From: Bondarzewia mesenterica
Taxonomy: Eukaryota; Basidiomycota; Agaricomycetes; Russulales; Bondarzewiaceae
DNA length: 40,631 nucleotides
Direction: 5' to 3'
Assembly (NCBI GenBank): GCA_004802705.1
Contig: SGPL01000292.1
Coordinates: 1-40,631 of the forward strand
The translations under genes were made by a program, and so were the position numbers. The notes below the pieces were generated by a model. The model was not told where the DNA came from. It made no database searches and saw nothing but the letters and a program-made list of their open reading frames with translations. The number at the start of each line of letters is the position of its first letter. Position 1 is the stretch's first letter. Shown here piece after piece: positions 1 to 11,205 of this stretch.

Positions 1-1946
1 GAATCCTCATACTCCAGCCCCAAGTCCAAATCTTCGAAAAAGGCACCAACCCTCCTGTCTTCTGCTGGACTCTTGATCCTCCTAAACTTGCTTGGATCAA
101 TCGAATCTGCATCCGCATCCCCTTCACCTGCCGATTCCTGACTCTCCTCGGAAGATGGCGTGGTCCCGTCTCGAAGATAAGGCAGTTTCGTGCTATCACC
201 GCTGTACAGCGGCAAAGGCATTGGACTGGGCTCATCCGTTGCAATGACATCGTTTGGCATGGGCAAAGCCAAAGTCAGTGGTGGAGGAACAGGCTTCTTG
301 ATAGTCCCAGCAGTCGCAGGTGACGAGCGACGATTACGCTTTGAATCGTCCGGAGGTGAGGCCGGAATGGAAACCGAGAGTCGAGGCCGCGAATGTGCAT
401 CCCACAGTTGCTTTACCTCCACCTCGTCATCGTCAGCTTCACGGTCTTGACGATTTTCCGTATCATCGGGAAGTAAAGAGAGTGCAGAGCCATCCAGCGC
501 CAGTTCAACAACATTCGGATTCACCTCCTTGGGCTTGCCAGTCCCATTCGCATGCAAATCTGCCCATGTCTCTCCGTCTGTACCGAACACATCGGCCAGT
601 GGATCTTGAGCATCATTTTTCAGCTGTGCCGTGTGGTCGATATCATCCGGCGACTCTGAAAGTGGCGCATACTCCACAACTTCGTCCACATGATGCGCCA
701 AATCGTCGTCATCGTCATCCTCCTCGTTGAGCAAAAACCTCGGAACCGCCTGCCTATCCACCAACTTGAGGTTGATAGGCGCACTCTTCAACACAGGCTC
801 CTGCTCATTCTCATCTTCCGTCATCGCCGTCGAGCGCGACTCTGTCCGCAGCCGACCGACACGCTTTCGATGATTGATGCGCCGACTACGCATCCATGGC
901 TCGTACCACGCGGCCTTACGCCGATCAATATCGAACTCGACTTTGGCTAGAATGGGGATAATGGAAGGTGAGGAGAGGCCAGGAAGATCGAGGGTCTCGG
1001 CACGAGATCCTGGAGGAAGAGATGTGTCTGGCGTATCTGGATCAGACCGCGATGGCACAGACGAACTTTCTTGGGTGCGGACATCGGAAGACGTGGAAGG
1101 TGTGGAGGAGCTCGGCGTTATTGGCGTTGTCATAGGCTGCGGGGGTATGCGTCGGGGCGAAACCAAGGGTCGAAGGGGGTTTGGTTCAGAAGTTCTTGAC
1201 TCTGGCGAAAGAGGTGAGGCACGGCCTCCAAAGCCGAGGCCAAGGCCAACAGGATTCGGAGTTGATGTTCGCGAAGGATATGCATCTATTTCGGCCTTTA
1301 CTACGCGAGCCCACAAGTGTTTCCAAATCTCCTCGGAAAGCCGAGGACCTGGTTCTTCAGACAGATCTGTAGGATATTTGGCCGTAACATTGGGAGGAGA
1401 CTGCGCGCGACTCGGTGTTGAATTGATAAGATAGAGGATCATGCCTGCCGTACTTGGCAAGGCATATTCCTTAGCGATGGCCCAAAGTTGTGATTGAAGG
1501 GTGGGAAACAGAGGGACAAGGGTTCCACGTCGGAACTGGGTATGATAGCCAGATGCTGTTAGAGGGGGAGGAGTAAGTTCCAGACTTTCTGCAGAATTGG
1601 AATCGTGAGGAAGATGGGTTGGGGGAACGACGTGAAGAAGAAATTTCGATGATGATGCGTGAGCAGTCTGGGAAGTGAGATGTGATGTCGATGAAACGGA
1701 GGGGGTAGGAGAACGCCATGATTCCGCGTAGGACGAAACTGAAGACGTAGGAACGGAAGATGATGTGGCCGCAGAATCTGACGATGAATGAGAAAGTGGG
1801 ATAGGTGTCGAAATTCCGAGTGCATTGGCTAATTTCGCGAGGCGATGCGGAGGCAAAGGAGTGCGTGGGCGAGGCCATGGTGAAGACGTGGGGGCAGTGG
1901 TTGGGGAGGCTAGAGCCGATTCTGGTGACGGCGTTCCGTTCGACAT
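1..1946 (-). CDS. Uncharacterised Ser/Pro-rich protein, C-terminus beyond window
   Basis: A single minus-strand frame stays open from an ATG at 1946 to the left edge (648 codons plus 2 nt), with no stop and no intron needed. The N-terminal third is rich in Ser, Thr and Pro (residues about 1-130). A more ordered stretch follows around residues 150-220 with Trp-rich helices (EEIWKHLWARVVKAEIDAYP). After about residue 320 there is a basic segment (ADIDRRKAAWYEPWMRSRR-like) and then a long acidic run containing EEDDDDDD. The start is chosen because it is the first ATG of the open frame and follows a pyrimidine-rich leader. I do not recognise the family. The composition fits a largely disordered regulatory or scaffold protein, but that is inference. 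The stop codon and any C-terminal domain lie outside the window. Confidence 0.8.
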   Translation of the reverse strand, partial: MSNGTPSPESALASPTTAPTSSPWPRPRTPLPPHRLAKLANALGISTPIPLSHSSSDSAATSSSVPTSSVSSYAESWRSPTPSVSSTSHLTSQTAHASSSKFLLHVVPPTHLPHDSNSAESLELTPPPLTASGYHTQFRRGTLVPLFPTLQSQLWAIAKEYALPSTAGMILYLINSTPSRAQSPPNVTAKYPTDLSEEPGPRLSEEIWKHLWARVVKAEIDAYPSRTSTPNPVGLGLGFGGRASPLSPESRTSEPNPLRPLVSPRRIPPQPMTTPITPSSSTPSTSSDVRTQESSSVPSRSDPDTPDTSLPPGSRAETLDLPGLSSPSIIPILAKVEFDIDRRKAAWYEPWMRSRRINHRKRVGRLRTESRSTAMTEDENEQEPVLKSAPINLKLVDRQAVPRFLLNEEDDDDDDLAHHVDEVVEYAPLSESPDDIDHTAQLKNDAQDPLADVFGTDGETWADLHANGTGKPKEVNPNVVELALDGSALSLLPDDTENRQDREADDDEVEVKQLWDAHSRPRLSVSIPASPPDDSKRNRRSSPATAGTIKKPVPPPLTLALPMPNDVIATDEPSPMPLPLYSGDSTKLPYLRDGTTPSSEESQESAGEGDADADSIDPSKFRRIKSPAEDRRVGAFFEDLDLGLEYED

Positions 1947-3818
1947 GTTGGCAGCCAGTAACGAAAGGTGGTAATGAGAGGAATGAGAAACAAGCGCGTC
2001 AGCGGATGAAGGAACGAAATACTATGAAGAATGAGTAGTATGGGCTACTTGGGCAATGTTCATCAACATAGCATTTGTTGCCGTGCGGGGTATCACCTAT
2101 AGCCGTATAAAACAGCTGTATACGGGGGTATCAGGACTACCTGACGACTGAGCGTAAGCAAGGACGGCGGCGACCTATGGCTAAGAGGAAGCGGAGAAAA
2201 AGTGCCTGTCAGTCGTCGTCGGCGTCGGCGTCGGTACACAACAATCTCCGGGTGACCCAAAATAACACCTACTCAATGAATCTGGTCCATGGACCGTCTA
2301 CTTAGACGGTCATTGTGGCTGCAGGCCGCCGAATATAAGTACTAGTACTACTACCGTTGCTTCCTACATATTATATTTTCTAGCTTCATCTTTCATCTTT
2401 TCAAGCAGCTTCAAACGTACACTCTCAACGATATGCTCAATGATTTGACGGAAGGTCTCAGTTCATAAATAACCCTGGAAAATTGAGCCATCCACGTGCT
2501 CCGAGTCCATAGTTCGGATTCCCGACGAATTTTAATTCTCGATTGGCGCCCAGCATACCTCCGGAAGCTCCACAATCGATAATTTTTCCCCTCCAGATCA
2601 ACTACAGAGGTGGGTGAGTAAGGATAATGCTCTCCTTTTTTCCCATCAGCCTGTAGGCCGTCTGAATTTGGAGGGGAGGGGTCATCTCACGGCAGAGGGG
2701 ATGCTATGTACTGGGATACTGCAAGTGGACTCGTGGAGATAGTGTTTGTGACGGTGGAGAGACCTTGCAAGCAAGGTAGTTATATAAACAAGCCAAGATC
2801 ACTTCGACGAAGGAAAGGGTACGCAACTTTCTTTATACTTGTCGGGATTTTGAATCAATTCAACAACTAGTGAACACTGCCAACAGCACAGCACAGATAC
2901 TTACTGGCCGATACTCAGGCAATCAGTATCAACTAATAAGTAAACAATTTCGGGACCGGCGCAATCAGCGCTATCCTGAAGTTCCGAGTGTGGTTTCGCT
3001 GGTACTTATTTATCCTCTCAGTGGCCCTGCAACAGCCTGCAACAGTTGCACGTGCACTTCTTCGGATCCTCGAGCTCATCGTCCACCGCATCACACGTTC
3101 GTATTCTGAGTCTTGACCCAACCTAAATTGGTATGATCTGACTCTTTCCCGCGTGCTCCTTACTCCATAGCAGGCTTTGGAACTACTTCGGGCCGTTGCA
3201 GGATGGATAATTCAGTTGGCCTGTATGATCGGAATCGTTCTAAGGAAAAAAAATGCCACGAAATCCTCCGAATATGGATATGCTTTGCTTGACGACTTGA
3301 TCAACAATATCGTCTGACCTTTGCCCCCCTCTTTGCCCTTTCATTCATGGTCATTCGTTGCTACCCTTTCCTGCTTTCAGGAAAGAAACGATACGTATAC
3401 CCATTCGCATAAGCATAGCGCGAACGCCGAGTGATGAGCTTACACATTATTATGATCTGACTTTTTCGTATGCATGATCTGACAGGATCTGATCAGACTT
3501 CCTTCTACAGCCTTCTACTTTCTTCCCTGGACCTTGGATCTAAGATCTTTTTCATCAATTCGAGGGCTTCCATGCTCAACACCGATGCTGACGCGCTGGC
3601 TCCTTATTTAAATTGACATTTCAACTGTATCCAATCTAGCAACAGGGCACTTGCGGACCAGGGCCTATATGTGTGCATCGGACCTTGCACACGTTCCCCT
3701 GTTCCCCTTCATTTTTTTTTCCCTCTGGCGGTGCTCACATCCTGACGCAGGCCCTAGGCCGCTTTGTATATTAATCGACCGGCTTGTTACTGTCGCAGCG
3801 TTTCGCAGCCACCCAGGC
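1947..3818. other. Intergenic region between divergent genes
   Basis: About 1.9 kb separates the divergent starts at 1946 and 3819. No ORF here looks like a conserved protein. It holds a short GTC/GGC-type trinucleotide run near 2205-2235, an inverted repeat CCTTGC-AA-GCAAGG at 2763-2776 just before a TATATAAA box at 2781-2788, and repeated TGATCTGAC words before the membrane-protein gene. The TATA box could drive an unannotated transcript starting near 2815, but no convincing reading frame follows it. Confidence 0.5.
3134..3497. promoter_or_regulatory. Repeated TGATCTGAC words upstream of the 3819 gene
   Basis: The 9-mer TGATCTGAC occurs at 3134-3142, 3453-3461 and 3475-3483. It is followed by a perfect palindrome TCTGATCAGA at 3488-3497, which contains the same half-site. 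The cluster lies 320-690 bp before the start of the Pth11-like membrane protein gene. A binding site for a regulator is inferred only from the repetition and symmetry. Confidence 0.35.
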
Positions 3819-5171
3819 ATGGTTGCAGAGCCTTCGACGTCGGTCGTACGGGGTATGCATGCATTTCAACCTTTTGTGACTGAAAACTCTCGTTAACGTG
3901 TCCGAATGCCTTGCAGGAGTGGTGACCGCCTTTCAGCTGCTCGCTATCATTTCAACGACCTTTCGGTTGGGTTATCGCGTGAAGACCAAACGATTTTGGT
4001 GGGATGACGGCTTTGCGCTGGTTGCGCTCATGCTCACCATCGTGAACCTCGTCGCGTTGTGGATTCGCTCTGATGTGAAACACCGATCGCACTCGGCTCG
4101 TACCGTTGCGTACTGGCTGCTCACTCTAGGCTTCACCTGTATCTTATGGTACGCTTGCTATCCTTACATTTGAAACATGTGGAATTGATGAGCTCTTGAG
4201 CAGGTCCTGCCGCATGAGCATGATCCTGACAATTATCCGTATCACTCCTCGTATCACAATTCAGCGCAGATTTGCCGTTTGCTCTGCATACCTTTTCGCT
4301 CTTATTTGGATAGCTCTCCTCATCCAAAAAACGTATATCTGTGGGCACGATCTTTCTTGGTACCACTTGGCAAAGCCACAATGTCACCTTGGAACTGCAG
4401 TTGGCATCACGGAACTTACCAGTGCGTCACTTCTCAACCTTCATCTTTCTTGTAAAGAAGTCTTCTTATTCACTTCTTACTTTCAGCCGACATAGTTTCG
4501 GACATCATCCTCATCGCCCTGCCTTTCCACCTTCTCTGGGACCTCTCAACTTCGAGAACTCGCTATCGTCTACTCATGGCCATATTTTCTGCGAGTATTC
4601 TTACCACAGTAGTGAGCATTGTGCACGGCGTCTACCTGCTTGGACCCAGTGGTCTCCTCGAGGCGATCACGGCCAATGTCGAGGCACGTTTGCACCTCTT
4701 CGCGCCTTCGCTCACTGACCGAACCGTCGCATTCTCGCACAGACCGCAGTATCATTGATCGTTTGCAGCCTCGGAGTGATCGTTACATACATCTACCGTG
4801 CTCTCGGCCTCGGGCAAGACAGCTCCGACGACGAAGTCTACGTCTCCAGCGATCGCGGCAACTCAACTTCCCGCAGGGGGGGTCGAAGCTCGATGCGCAA
4901 GCCGGGTCAAGGGGTCATTTCCGCACTACACTTCGCACGCGATACGCACGTCGGTGTTGACAGCGTCGGAGTCTTCACCAACCGCAACGATATGGCTGAC
5001 CCAATGATGCTGAAGGACCTGCGTGTGGACACACATTCCCGCTCTGATATCGGCGATGCGCCACCTGGCTTCATCGGTTGGAAAGAAAAGAGGGCGGCGA
5101 TGCTGATAAATGATTCGGATGAGTATTCAATTTTAGGGCATTCAAAAAAGGCGGATCAATTTTTTTTCTGA
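3819..5171 (+). CDS. Pth11/rhodopsin-like integral membrane protein (paralogue A)
   Basis: Exons are 3819-3852, 3917-4148, 4204-4421, 4487-4683 and 4743-5171, giving 369 residues in a continuous frame. The protein has about seven hydrophobic segments: roughly residues 13-30, 40-62, 72-100, 115-135, 163-181, 188-211 and 221-248. They are followed by a polar, Ser/Asp-rich cytoplasmic tail of about 120 residues. The family signature is visible: a WWDDGFAL motif after helix 1, then LTIIRITP, and DIVSDIILIALPFHLLWDL. These match fungal rhodopsin/Pth11-type seven-helix proteins, some of which act as surface sensors; the ligand is unknown. The same motifs recur in the gene at 31558-33087. Four introns are used. 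The last one (4684-4742) appears to start with GC rather than GT, because this preserves the VExxVSL spacing seen in the paralogue. The start is the first ATG and leaves a short N-tail typical of the family. Confidence 0.85.
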
Positions 5172-7052
5172 AGCTCATGTTGTATGACACTGCTTTGCGA
5201 CTTTGTTGTATTCCATGTACTCACAAATATTTATGTTGTGTATACCCGCTATCCGCGGGCGGGTTATGGGTTCTCATACTACTCGTGGATGTGATAAGTA
5301 TCCGTAGCTCAGCTGAGATTTACATTCCTACGTCAGTTGCCTTGCTACTAAATAATCGTTCCGTTTCTCACATGATGGAATGCTGGTTGTATGAGCGCGC
5401 CGATCCCGACACAATAAAAAGCTCTGGCCCCTAACGAAAGGAGAAAAATGTACCTCGCAGCTTCAACTGTACAGTAGCAGTAGTCGAAGGTTGCAACTCC
5501 CAGTACGCTCTCAATAGTGTCGAGATAAGTTCTGCAGTATATCGTAGATATGATGTCCTTCTGAGCGATTGCCGCGGCAATCTGGTTCGAGAGCCTGTCG
5601 AGATTGCGCTCCATGTTGTATCAATAATCTCCTTACTTTTGACGTTCAAATAATAAGGCACGAAATGATCCACCCTCCGTATCGCTCAAAATTTTCAAGT
5701 TGCTGTTTGTTGCCGAACGTGGCATAGCAGATTTTTTTCTTTTCATTCTTTTTCCACTTCAACTATCGGCGATGAAACCCGTATGCCTCCGTATGCGCGG
5801 TACAACTTATCCTGGCCCTGGCGGAATGCTCGAAACCGGCATGGAGACTACCTTTTGTGATCATGATTAAGATCAACTTTTTGACAACGTATTCAATTCG
5901 AGGCGATCCTGGATCCATCTGACGTCGGACACGGTGCTGCGGACCCGAGGCGGCATGTCCGATGTAGATGAACCGAGTTCGGAGGATCCAACCGACGCCC
6001 TCCGGACCTTTACAACTAGGTACAACTTCAGAGTAACTGCCGTACCTTTACAATGGACTACATATCACCCAACTCAAAAATGTTTTCCTCATTACTTAGT
6101 ATGTTTTTCCCGAGAGGATGCACTCACACAGGGCAAATCTAAAGCCGGGCCTTTCATCCTGCCCGATGTGCCTCTGCTCCTCCTTCCCCCGGCCGCGCGA
6201 CCCTTTTTACTCATATACGAGCGTCATTCCCCGATCTCCCGCGGACTCGTGTAGACTCGTATACCCAGTGTATACCCGCGAAACGTCAGTGGGCGCCTGT
6301 ATTTTACCCCTTTTCCCTCCATTTTCGGCCGTCCGATTCTCACCAGCTTGTCGTCTTGTCGAGTTGTCCAACGTGGTCGCTCTCGCATGAACCGTACGGT
6401 ACGGAATGAGTTCGGGTATATACATGTGCTACCTCCATACTCAGTGGATATCCAGAACCCAGAAACACAAATTCCGAGTAGTTGCCGCTGCACACGCACG
6501 TTTGCAAACCCCTGCAAACCCGTTACTGACAAAGTCACTGCAGGAACGTCCGATGAGGAACGACAATGCATCCTGCATCAGGGCTTCGGAAAATGAGGGG
6601 GAGGGCCGGAAGAGCGTTTACACGTGCGTAGATCGGTCAAAGCATCGCAAGGATGCGTCTTTGCCACGGTAAAAGCTTCTTCTCGCATACCTGGCAGGCC
6701 GCAAAGTTATCCATCTCTTCAGAGGGAAAGTGAGTAGGAAACAATTTGCATGTGCGACTGTGTACTGGTCTTGTGCATATGTTGTCTCTGCATTAATACG
6801 AGCATGACCGCTCCTGTAAGCTTTAACTGACTCCGGAGACCAACTTGAACGATCACTTAGCTACTACCAAGCTACTACAACCGTCGACAGATAGAAAAAA
6901 ACATCGAACGGATGTCGACGGCAGGTAAATTAAAACATCACGTCGAAAAAGGGAAAAAAATGAACAGATAGGCAGACATACAAATAATGATATGTACTGA
7001 TACTTAAAACATGATTGAAGCAGCGTTCAGCTGATGCGGCATGCGCATTGCT
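5172..7052. other. Intergenic, no gene recognised
   Basis: This 1.9 kb stretch lies between the 3' ends of the membrane-protein gene (plus) and the FAD oxidase gene (minus). The short open frames found on both strands show no family motif and no sensible splice structure. It is longer than expected for two facing 3' ends, so it may hold decayed sequence, but I see no repeat or RNA signature. Confidence 0.4.
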
Positions 7053-9625
7053 TCATAGATCGGGGTAGCATGAGAACAGCGTGTTGCCCGCCCCACGAGT
7101 GCCAACTAATTGAAATGGGAAGATATCAGTGACCGATGAAACTTGGAGAATTGTGGATCAGAGAAAATTACCGCATTGCCAGCAGTCAAGGAGATGTAAG
7201 GGGTCACTGCGAGTGTCACGAATTAAGAGGCAAGTTCATAGGCTAACGGGAAAATGGACGCACTATTTCGATTTAATGGACTGTAGTCTGTCGTAGTTGG
7301 AACCCCAGAATGAGTCTGATAGAAGAAAAACAGTCAGTCAGTGAAAGCCAAATTAACCACTTTCCGTTGTCGACTTGCTTTCGTAGTCGGGCTCATAAAC
7401 ATCACCCTCGTTCTGTATCGCCGCAATATGATGAGCTTGTTATCGAAATACCTGAATGGAGAGTATCTACTCACGAAGTAAGCACCTGACCCGGGCGTGA
7501 TATCCCGGAACGTCTGCGTGATGTTGAACACGCTGGTATACTTGCTCTTGATATCCGACAAGTTCGTGTTGAACTGCCATGTCTCGTGGAAACCAAGCTG
7601 CACACACAAAAATGTCAGTCATTTTGGACTAGGGGAAAGCATAACAGAGGAAGGCACTTACATGCCAAATGGAGTCATACCACGCTGGAGTAACACTCGT
7701 CGAGCTCGAGCTCCCGTTGTACAAGTACGGCGTTCCAACGACGATGTAAGGATTCGCGGTGGGAAGCATGTTCACGAGCGCATTGTACAAGGCTTCCTGT
7801 CCAGATTCAGTCTCGAAGAGCGATGTGGGTATGAGACGTGTGCCGAGGATGTTCTCGGTGCCAACGGCCTGCTCCACACATCAGTACCGTTGGGGAAGGA
7901 GAGGGGGAGGATGTGTACGCACACTCTGAGCGGCAGGGACGTATTTCGAGAAGAACGCATACCAGGAGGGCAACTCCTCAATTACGACGGTGCCGTTCTG
8001 GGACAACGCGTAGTCAGAGACTTCCTTGAGAGAGTCTTGCGCTTGAGTCAAGTTGAGCAGAGGCGTCACGTTGATCAGGTTGACCGCCTGAGAAGCAATA
8101 TGTCAGGAAAATTTGGCGGAAGAAGCAGGAGAAGCAAGTGAAATGCACCCCGATATGACCACCCCAGCCCTCCTCACCCCACTGGAGGGTCTTGTTCACG
8201 ACAAGTTTGAGCCAAGGGGCCGCATTCGTGGAGGTCTGAGTAAACTTGATGCTCGCACTATGCACACCGAGAAATCAATATGTGATTGACACAAACGCAG
8301 GGCGATCTCTGAACTCACGCGATAAGGCTGAACTTGGGCTCGACGCGGGACGATGTCTCGAGGACGACTCCAAACGTCCCGCCTCCACCGCCACGGAGAG
8401 CCCAGAAGAGGTCCTGGTTCTGGCATTCGTTCGCCACACGGTACTTACCATCGGGAGTAACGACTTTGAATTGCACGACACGATCGACACCGAGACCGTA
8501 CACGGGAGTCAAAATGGAGTGGCCGCCACCCTGCGATTTGGCGCACTGCATGAGGCAGAGCGTTAGGAAAGTTGAATAAGAATGCGTACTTGGACCCAAC
8601 CACCGCTTGCAGCGATAGTTTGATGGTACCCGCCAATGAAGTAATGTTCTCTGAATCGGCAAACTCGTAGATCGTCTGAAAACCAACTCCGGCCTTGATA
8701 ATAGTGATATTTCACATACAAAGTCAAAAAATGACTGAAAGACAGATCCGCATGGTGAACTTACTCCGGCAGTAATGACATCGTAAGTCGAAGAGCAGTT
8801 CTCTGGTGTGAATTCGGGCGTATGAGTGAGCTGTGAACGCATGCATGAATTTCACACAATAGTAACATTCAATTCTGAATAGAAAACGTACGGTGTCGAT
8901 ATTGTGTACCTGACAATATACGCGAGTGTAAGCCACCATTAGTCTGAACACACAGTAAATATTCACATACCCAAAGACCAAGGGTTCCTTGAATGCTGGA
9001 GCGACCTTTGTAATCGTGACCCGAGTTCTTCACGGCGATAGGAATCCCCGTCTTCGCAGCGAACCCGTAGACAGCCTTCACGTCATCCGCTGAGCGGACA
9101 TCCACCTTGCCGACAGATTTGAGGACGAGGTCAAACGCGCGCAAAGAAAGGCTACTCACATAGTAAGGGGAGATGGAGCCTTGTTGACACGCCACGTTCC
9201 CCCATGCAAGCGGATCAGAGGTGTTCGTGCCATCCAGCAAACACTTTTGCGACTTGGCTTGGCAAGTCTCCCATTGCGGCTAACGTGCCGGTGACCCTTC
9301 GGTCAGTGCACGCAACTGGAGAGTATGCAGACCTACACACCAGCATGTACGCGCCAAAATTCTCCACGCGCAGAGATGGGGAGGTGTACGCGGCCTGCAC
9401 GGCCTGACACGCTGCGGCATCCACAGTGACGTTGACTCCATTGACGACCGAGAAGCAAGGCGCTGAGAAGGGGATAGCGGTGTAGAGCTTGCCGCCGACG
9501 GTCTCGTTGAATTGAGCCCACTGGCGACTGGTGACGGTGCTAAGTGCGACAGATTCATCTGTCGCAGCACTAGCTTGCCCAGAGAGGGAGAGCGCATAGA
9601 GCGCGGAAAGGACCGTGATGAACAT
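7053..9625 (-). CDS. Secreted FAD-linked oxidase (VAO/BBE type, isoamyl alcohol oxidase-like), one frame break
   Basis: Fifteen exons: 9625-9341, 9279-9160, 9105-8971, 8909-8892, 8830-8765, 8693-8590, 8530-8319, 8257-8149, 8087-7923, 7868-7662, 7597-7475, 7412-7358, 7315-7264, 7206-7172, 7105-7053. About 579 residues are encoded. A signal peptide fills residues 1-20. The FAD domain shows [15 protein letters not shown], whose His is the usual flavin attachment residue, then the ITAGAGVGFQ and ASGGWVQGGGHS motifs. The substrate domain ends with the BBE C-terminal part ([27 protein letters not shown]). The family oxidises alcohols or other small molecules with O2; the substrate here is unknown. 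All introns keep phase, but exon 6 is 104 nt where 105 is needed. The frame slips between the ENITSLAG and [11 protein letters not shown] segments, at GCGGGTACC, where one more G would restore it. This is either a recent pseudogenising deletion or a sequencing error. Confidence 0.8.
8892..8909 (-). other. 18-nt microexon of the FAD oxidase gene
   Basis: Exon 4 of the oxidase is only 18 nt and encodes VHNIDT, which joins GTLGLW upstream to LTHTPEF downstream. It is bounded by a CAG acceptor and a GTACGT donor, and both flanking introns are about 60 nt. Skipping it would remove six residues just after the flavin-binding His region without changing frame. Confidence 0.7.
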
Positions 9626-10231
9626 GTTTACCTTCCTCTCAAGGTGACGGAGGGGAGTAAGAAAGAATACGGCAAAGGAGAAGGAGGACCCTTATGTACT
9701 GACGCTGGTACGGTTAGTACATATTCAAGGCAAGCATTTCATTGAGCGGCATGTGAGCAAGGACTGGGATCAACATGATGATGAACGTTTGAATATCTTC
9801 GCGACCTGGTCCCTTAAACTCGGCTCTTTCTCTGTGGACCTGCTTCTTTACCGACGGTTCCTGATCAGAGACCAGTCCGGCACCTAAGGACCCCGGCTCA
9901 TCGTCCCACTTGACTCGGCCGTCTTCGCCGCCTGATCTTATCTCTCAAGATTATCAATGTTTCAATACCAACAGGCTTCTCCGAAACTACGTGCTAGCAA
10001 CAACATTATATCTTTCCATCCATCCCTGGTATCTTTCTGAACGAGACTGGGATCGTTCGACTTGGGTATAGGAACGTAGGCACATTGACAAAATTACTTT
10101 CCCCCTGGTAAACTCGTTCGCAATGACAAGGAGCAGGCCTCAAAATCCGGCCAAGCATTTTCCTCCTGATCGTTCACAACAGTATACAGGGTTCTCCGTA
10201 TTTTTACTTATGCTTTTCATCCGAGGGTGAG
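9626..10231. other. Intergenic: oxidase promoter region and flank of the repeat element
   Basis: No coding signal is seen in this 0.6 kb. It contains the upstream region of the minus-strand FAD oxidase. It ends at the inverted-repeat element that starts near 10232. Confidence 0.4.
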
Positions 10232-10657
10232 TAGGGATGGGTGAGGCCCCGTGAAGCTCCTATGTATGTTTCCCGGTCCCAAGGCCTCAAATTGGGCCTC
10301 AAAAAGGCTATGTTTCGGGCCTCAGAAAGGCTAAAGTCGGGAAGGGTAGTCACAAATGTCACGATTTGTCACAAATAGTCACGATAATCACTATTCCGCA
10401 AGTGCTCGTCCGGCTCCAGTTAAGTGCTAAAAGTACGAAAAAGGTCTCGCCATGAGTGCTGACAATGATGAGCATGAAGGCCGCAAGGTCTCAAGTGGTC
10501 TCAAAAAGGCTATAAACCGACAAGGATACATGAATTTTGTGGTTTCAAGGCCCTCAAAAAGGCTATTTTCAGGAAGGAAATGGCCGATTTTGACCCTCAA
10601 AAAGGCTATTTTTCTAAGAAACCTACATAGGAGCTTCACGGGGCCTGCACCACCCTG
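10232..10657. mobile_element. Small non-autonomous inverted-repeat (MITE-like) element
   Basis: A 28-bp arm at 10245-10272 (core GGCCCCGTGAAGCTCCTATG) is the reverse complement of 10618-10645 with a single mismatch. The similarity extends outward more weakly (TAGGGATGGGTGA versus CAGGGTGGTGCA). The interior of about 350 bp holds no transposase. It contains several copies of a CTCAAAAAGGCTA word and CACAAAT/CACGAT-type repeats. Size, arms and lack of coding capacity fit a non-autonomous DNA transposon. I could not see a clear target-site duplication, so the exact ends and the superfamily stay open. Confidence 0.65.
10297..10608 (+). repeat. Five dispersed same-orientation copies of a CTCAAAAAGGCTA word
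   Basis: Copies lie near 10297, 10320 (as CTCAGAAAGGCTA), 10499, 10554 and 10595, all in the same orientation and mostly preceded by C or GC. They fall inside the inverted-repeat element at irregular spacing. Sub-terminal repeated words of this kind are often transposase binding sites in DNA transposons; that role is inferred. Confidence 0.6.
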
Positions 10658-10693
10658 TTGATTCAGCCGAATTCGTGCAGGCCAACAGCTCTA

Positions 10694-11205
10694 CCATGGA
10701 TGGTGATGACTATGTAGCCATAGGTAATGACATTTTCAATGGTGCTGGTAACCAACACACTCAGGCTGTAGGCTTGCCTGCTACGGGCGGTGCGGCTGAT
10801 ATTTCGGGGACTCAAACATGTAGGGAGAAGTTGCCTGCCAATGAAACTTCGGACCTTGAAAGTGAAGAAGAGGAGGTGAGCCATGTTTTTACATCACGTT
10901 ATGCTCATTTTATCCACCAGGATATATTCTGGGGATCTCAGAATGAAGTGAATAGACACGCTCTCGAATTGCATGTAAGGATGCTTGAGGAGGGCACAGA
11001 GATCAATTTGCTCTCAACTCTTGCATCGGAATCTGCTTTGAATGCACAGCTTCAGCACCCGAAACACCAGCGGAGATGTTATCTCCTTGTTCAAGACGTT
11101 AATCAGGCCTCTGTTATGTCAGATGGTGGAGCGCCAGGCTCTTTCATTGGAGTGATAGCGTCTCGACAGCCTCCAAAAATTCATATCATTTGTGCTATTT
11201 CATGA
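10694..11205 (+). CDS. Unrecognised ORF next to the repeat element
   Basis: An ATG at 10694 opens a frame of about 170 codons ending in TGA at 11203. The first 60 residues end in an acidic stretch (SDLESEEEE). A later part contains a helix-like segment (EVNRHALELHVRMLEEGTE). A GTGAGC...CACCAG segment at 10876-10920 is exactly 45 nt, so it could be a phase-neutral intron or be translated. I recognise no family. Because it lies between a transposon-like repeat and a dead SPT3 fragment, it may be another captured gene piece rather than a working gene. Confidence 0.3.

Noticed and set aside
2870..3109. 79-codon plus frame after the TATATAAA box
   Set aside because: It begins at a GTG, has random-looking composition and no splicing context.
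5348..5614. Minus-strand 88-codon frame starting MERNLDRLSNQIAAAIAQK
   Set aside because: The first 20 residues look helical but the rest is Cys/Tyr-rich and irregular; no partner exon was found.
7053..9625. Calling the FAD oxidase a pseudogene
   Set aside because: Fifteen exons keep correct splice sites and motifs. The only defect is one missing base in a G run, which is more easily explained by sequencing error.
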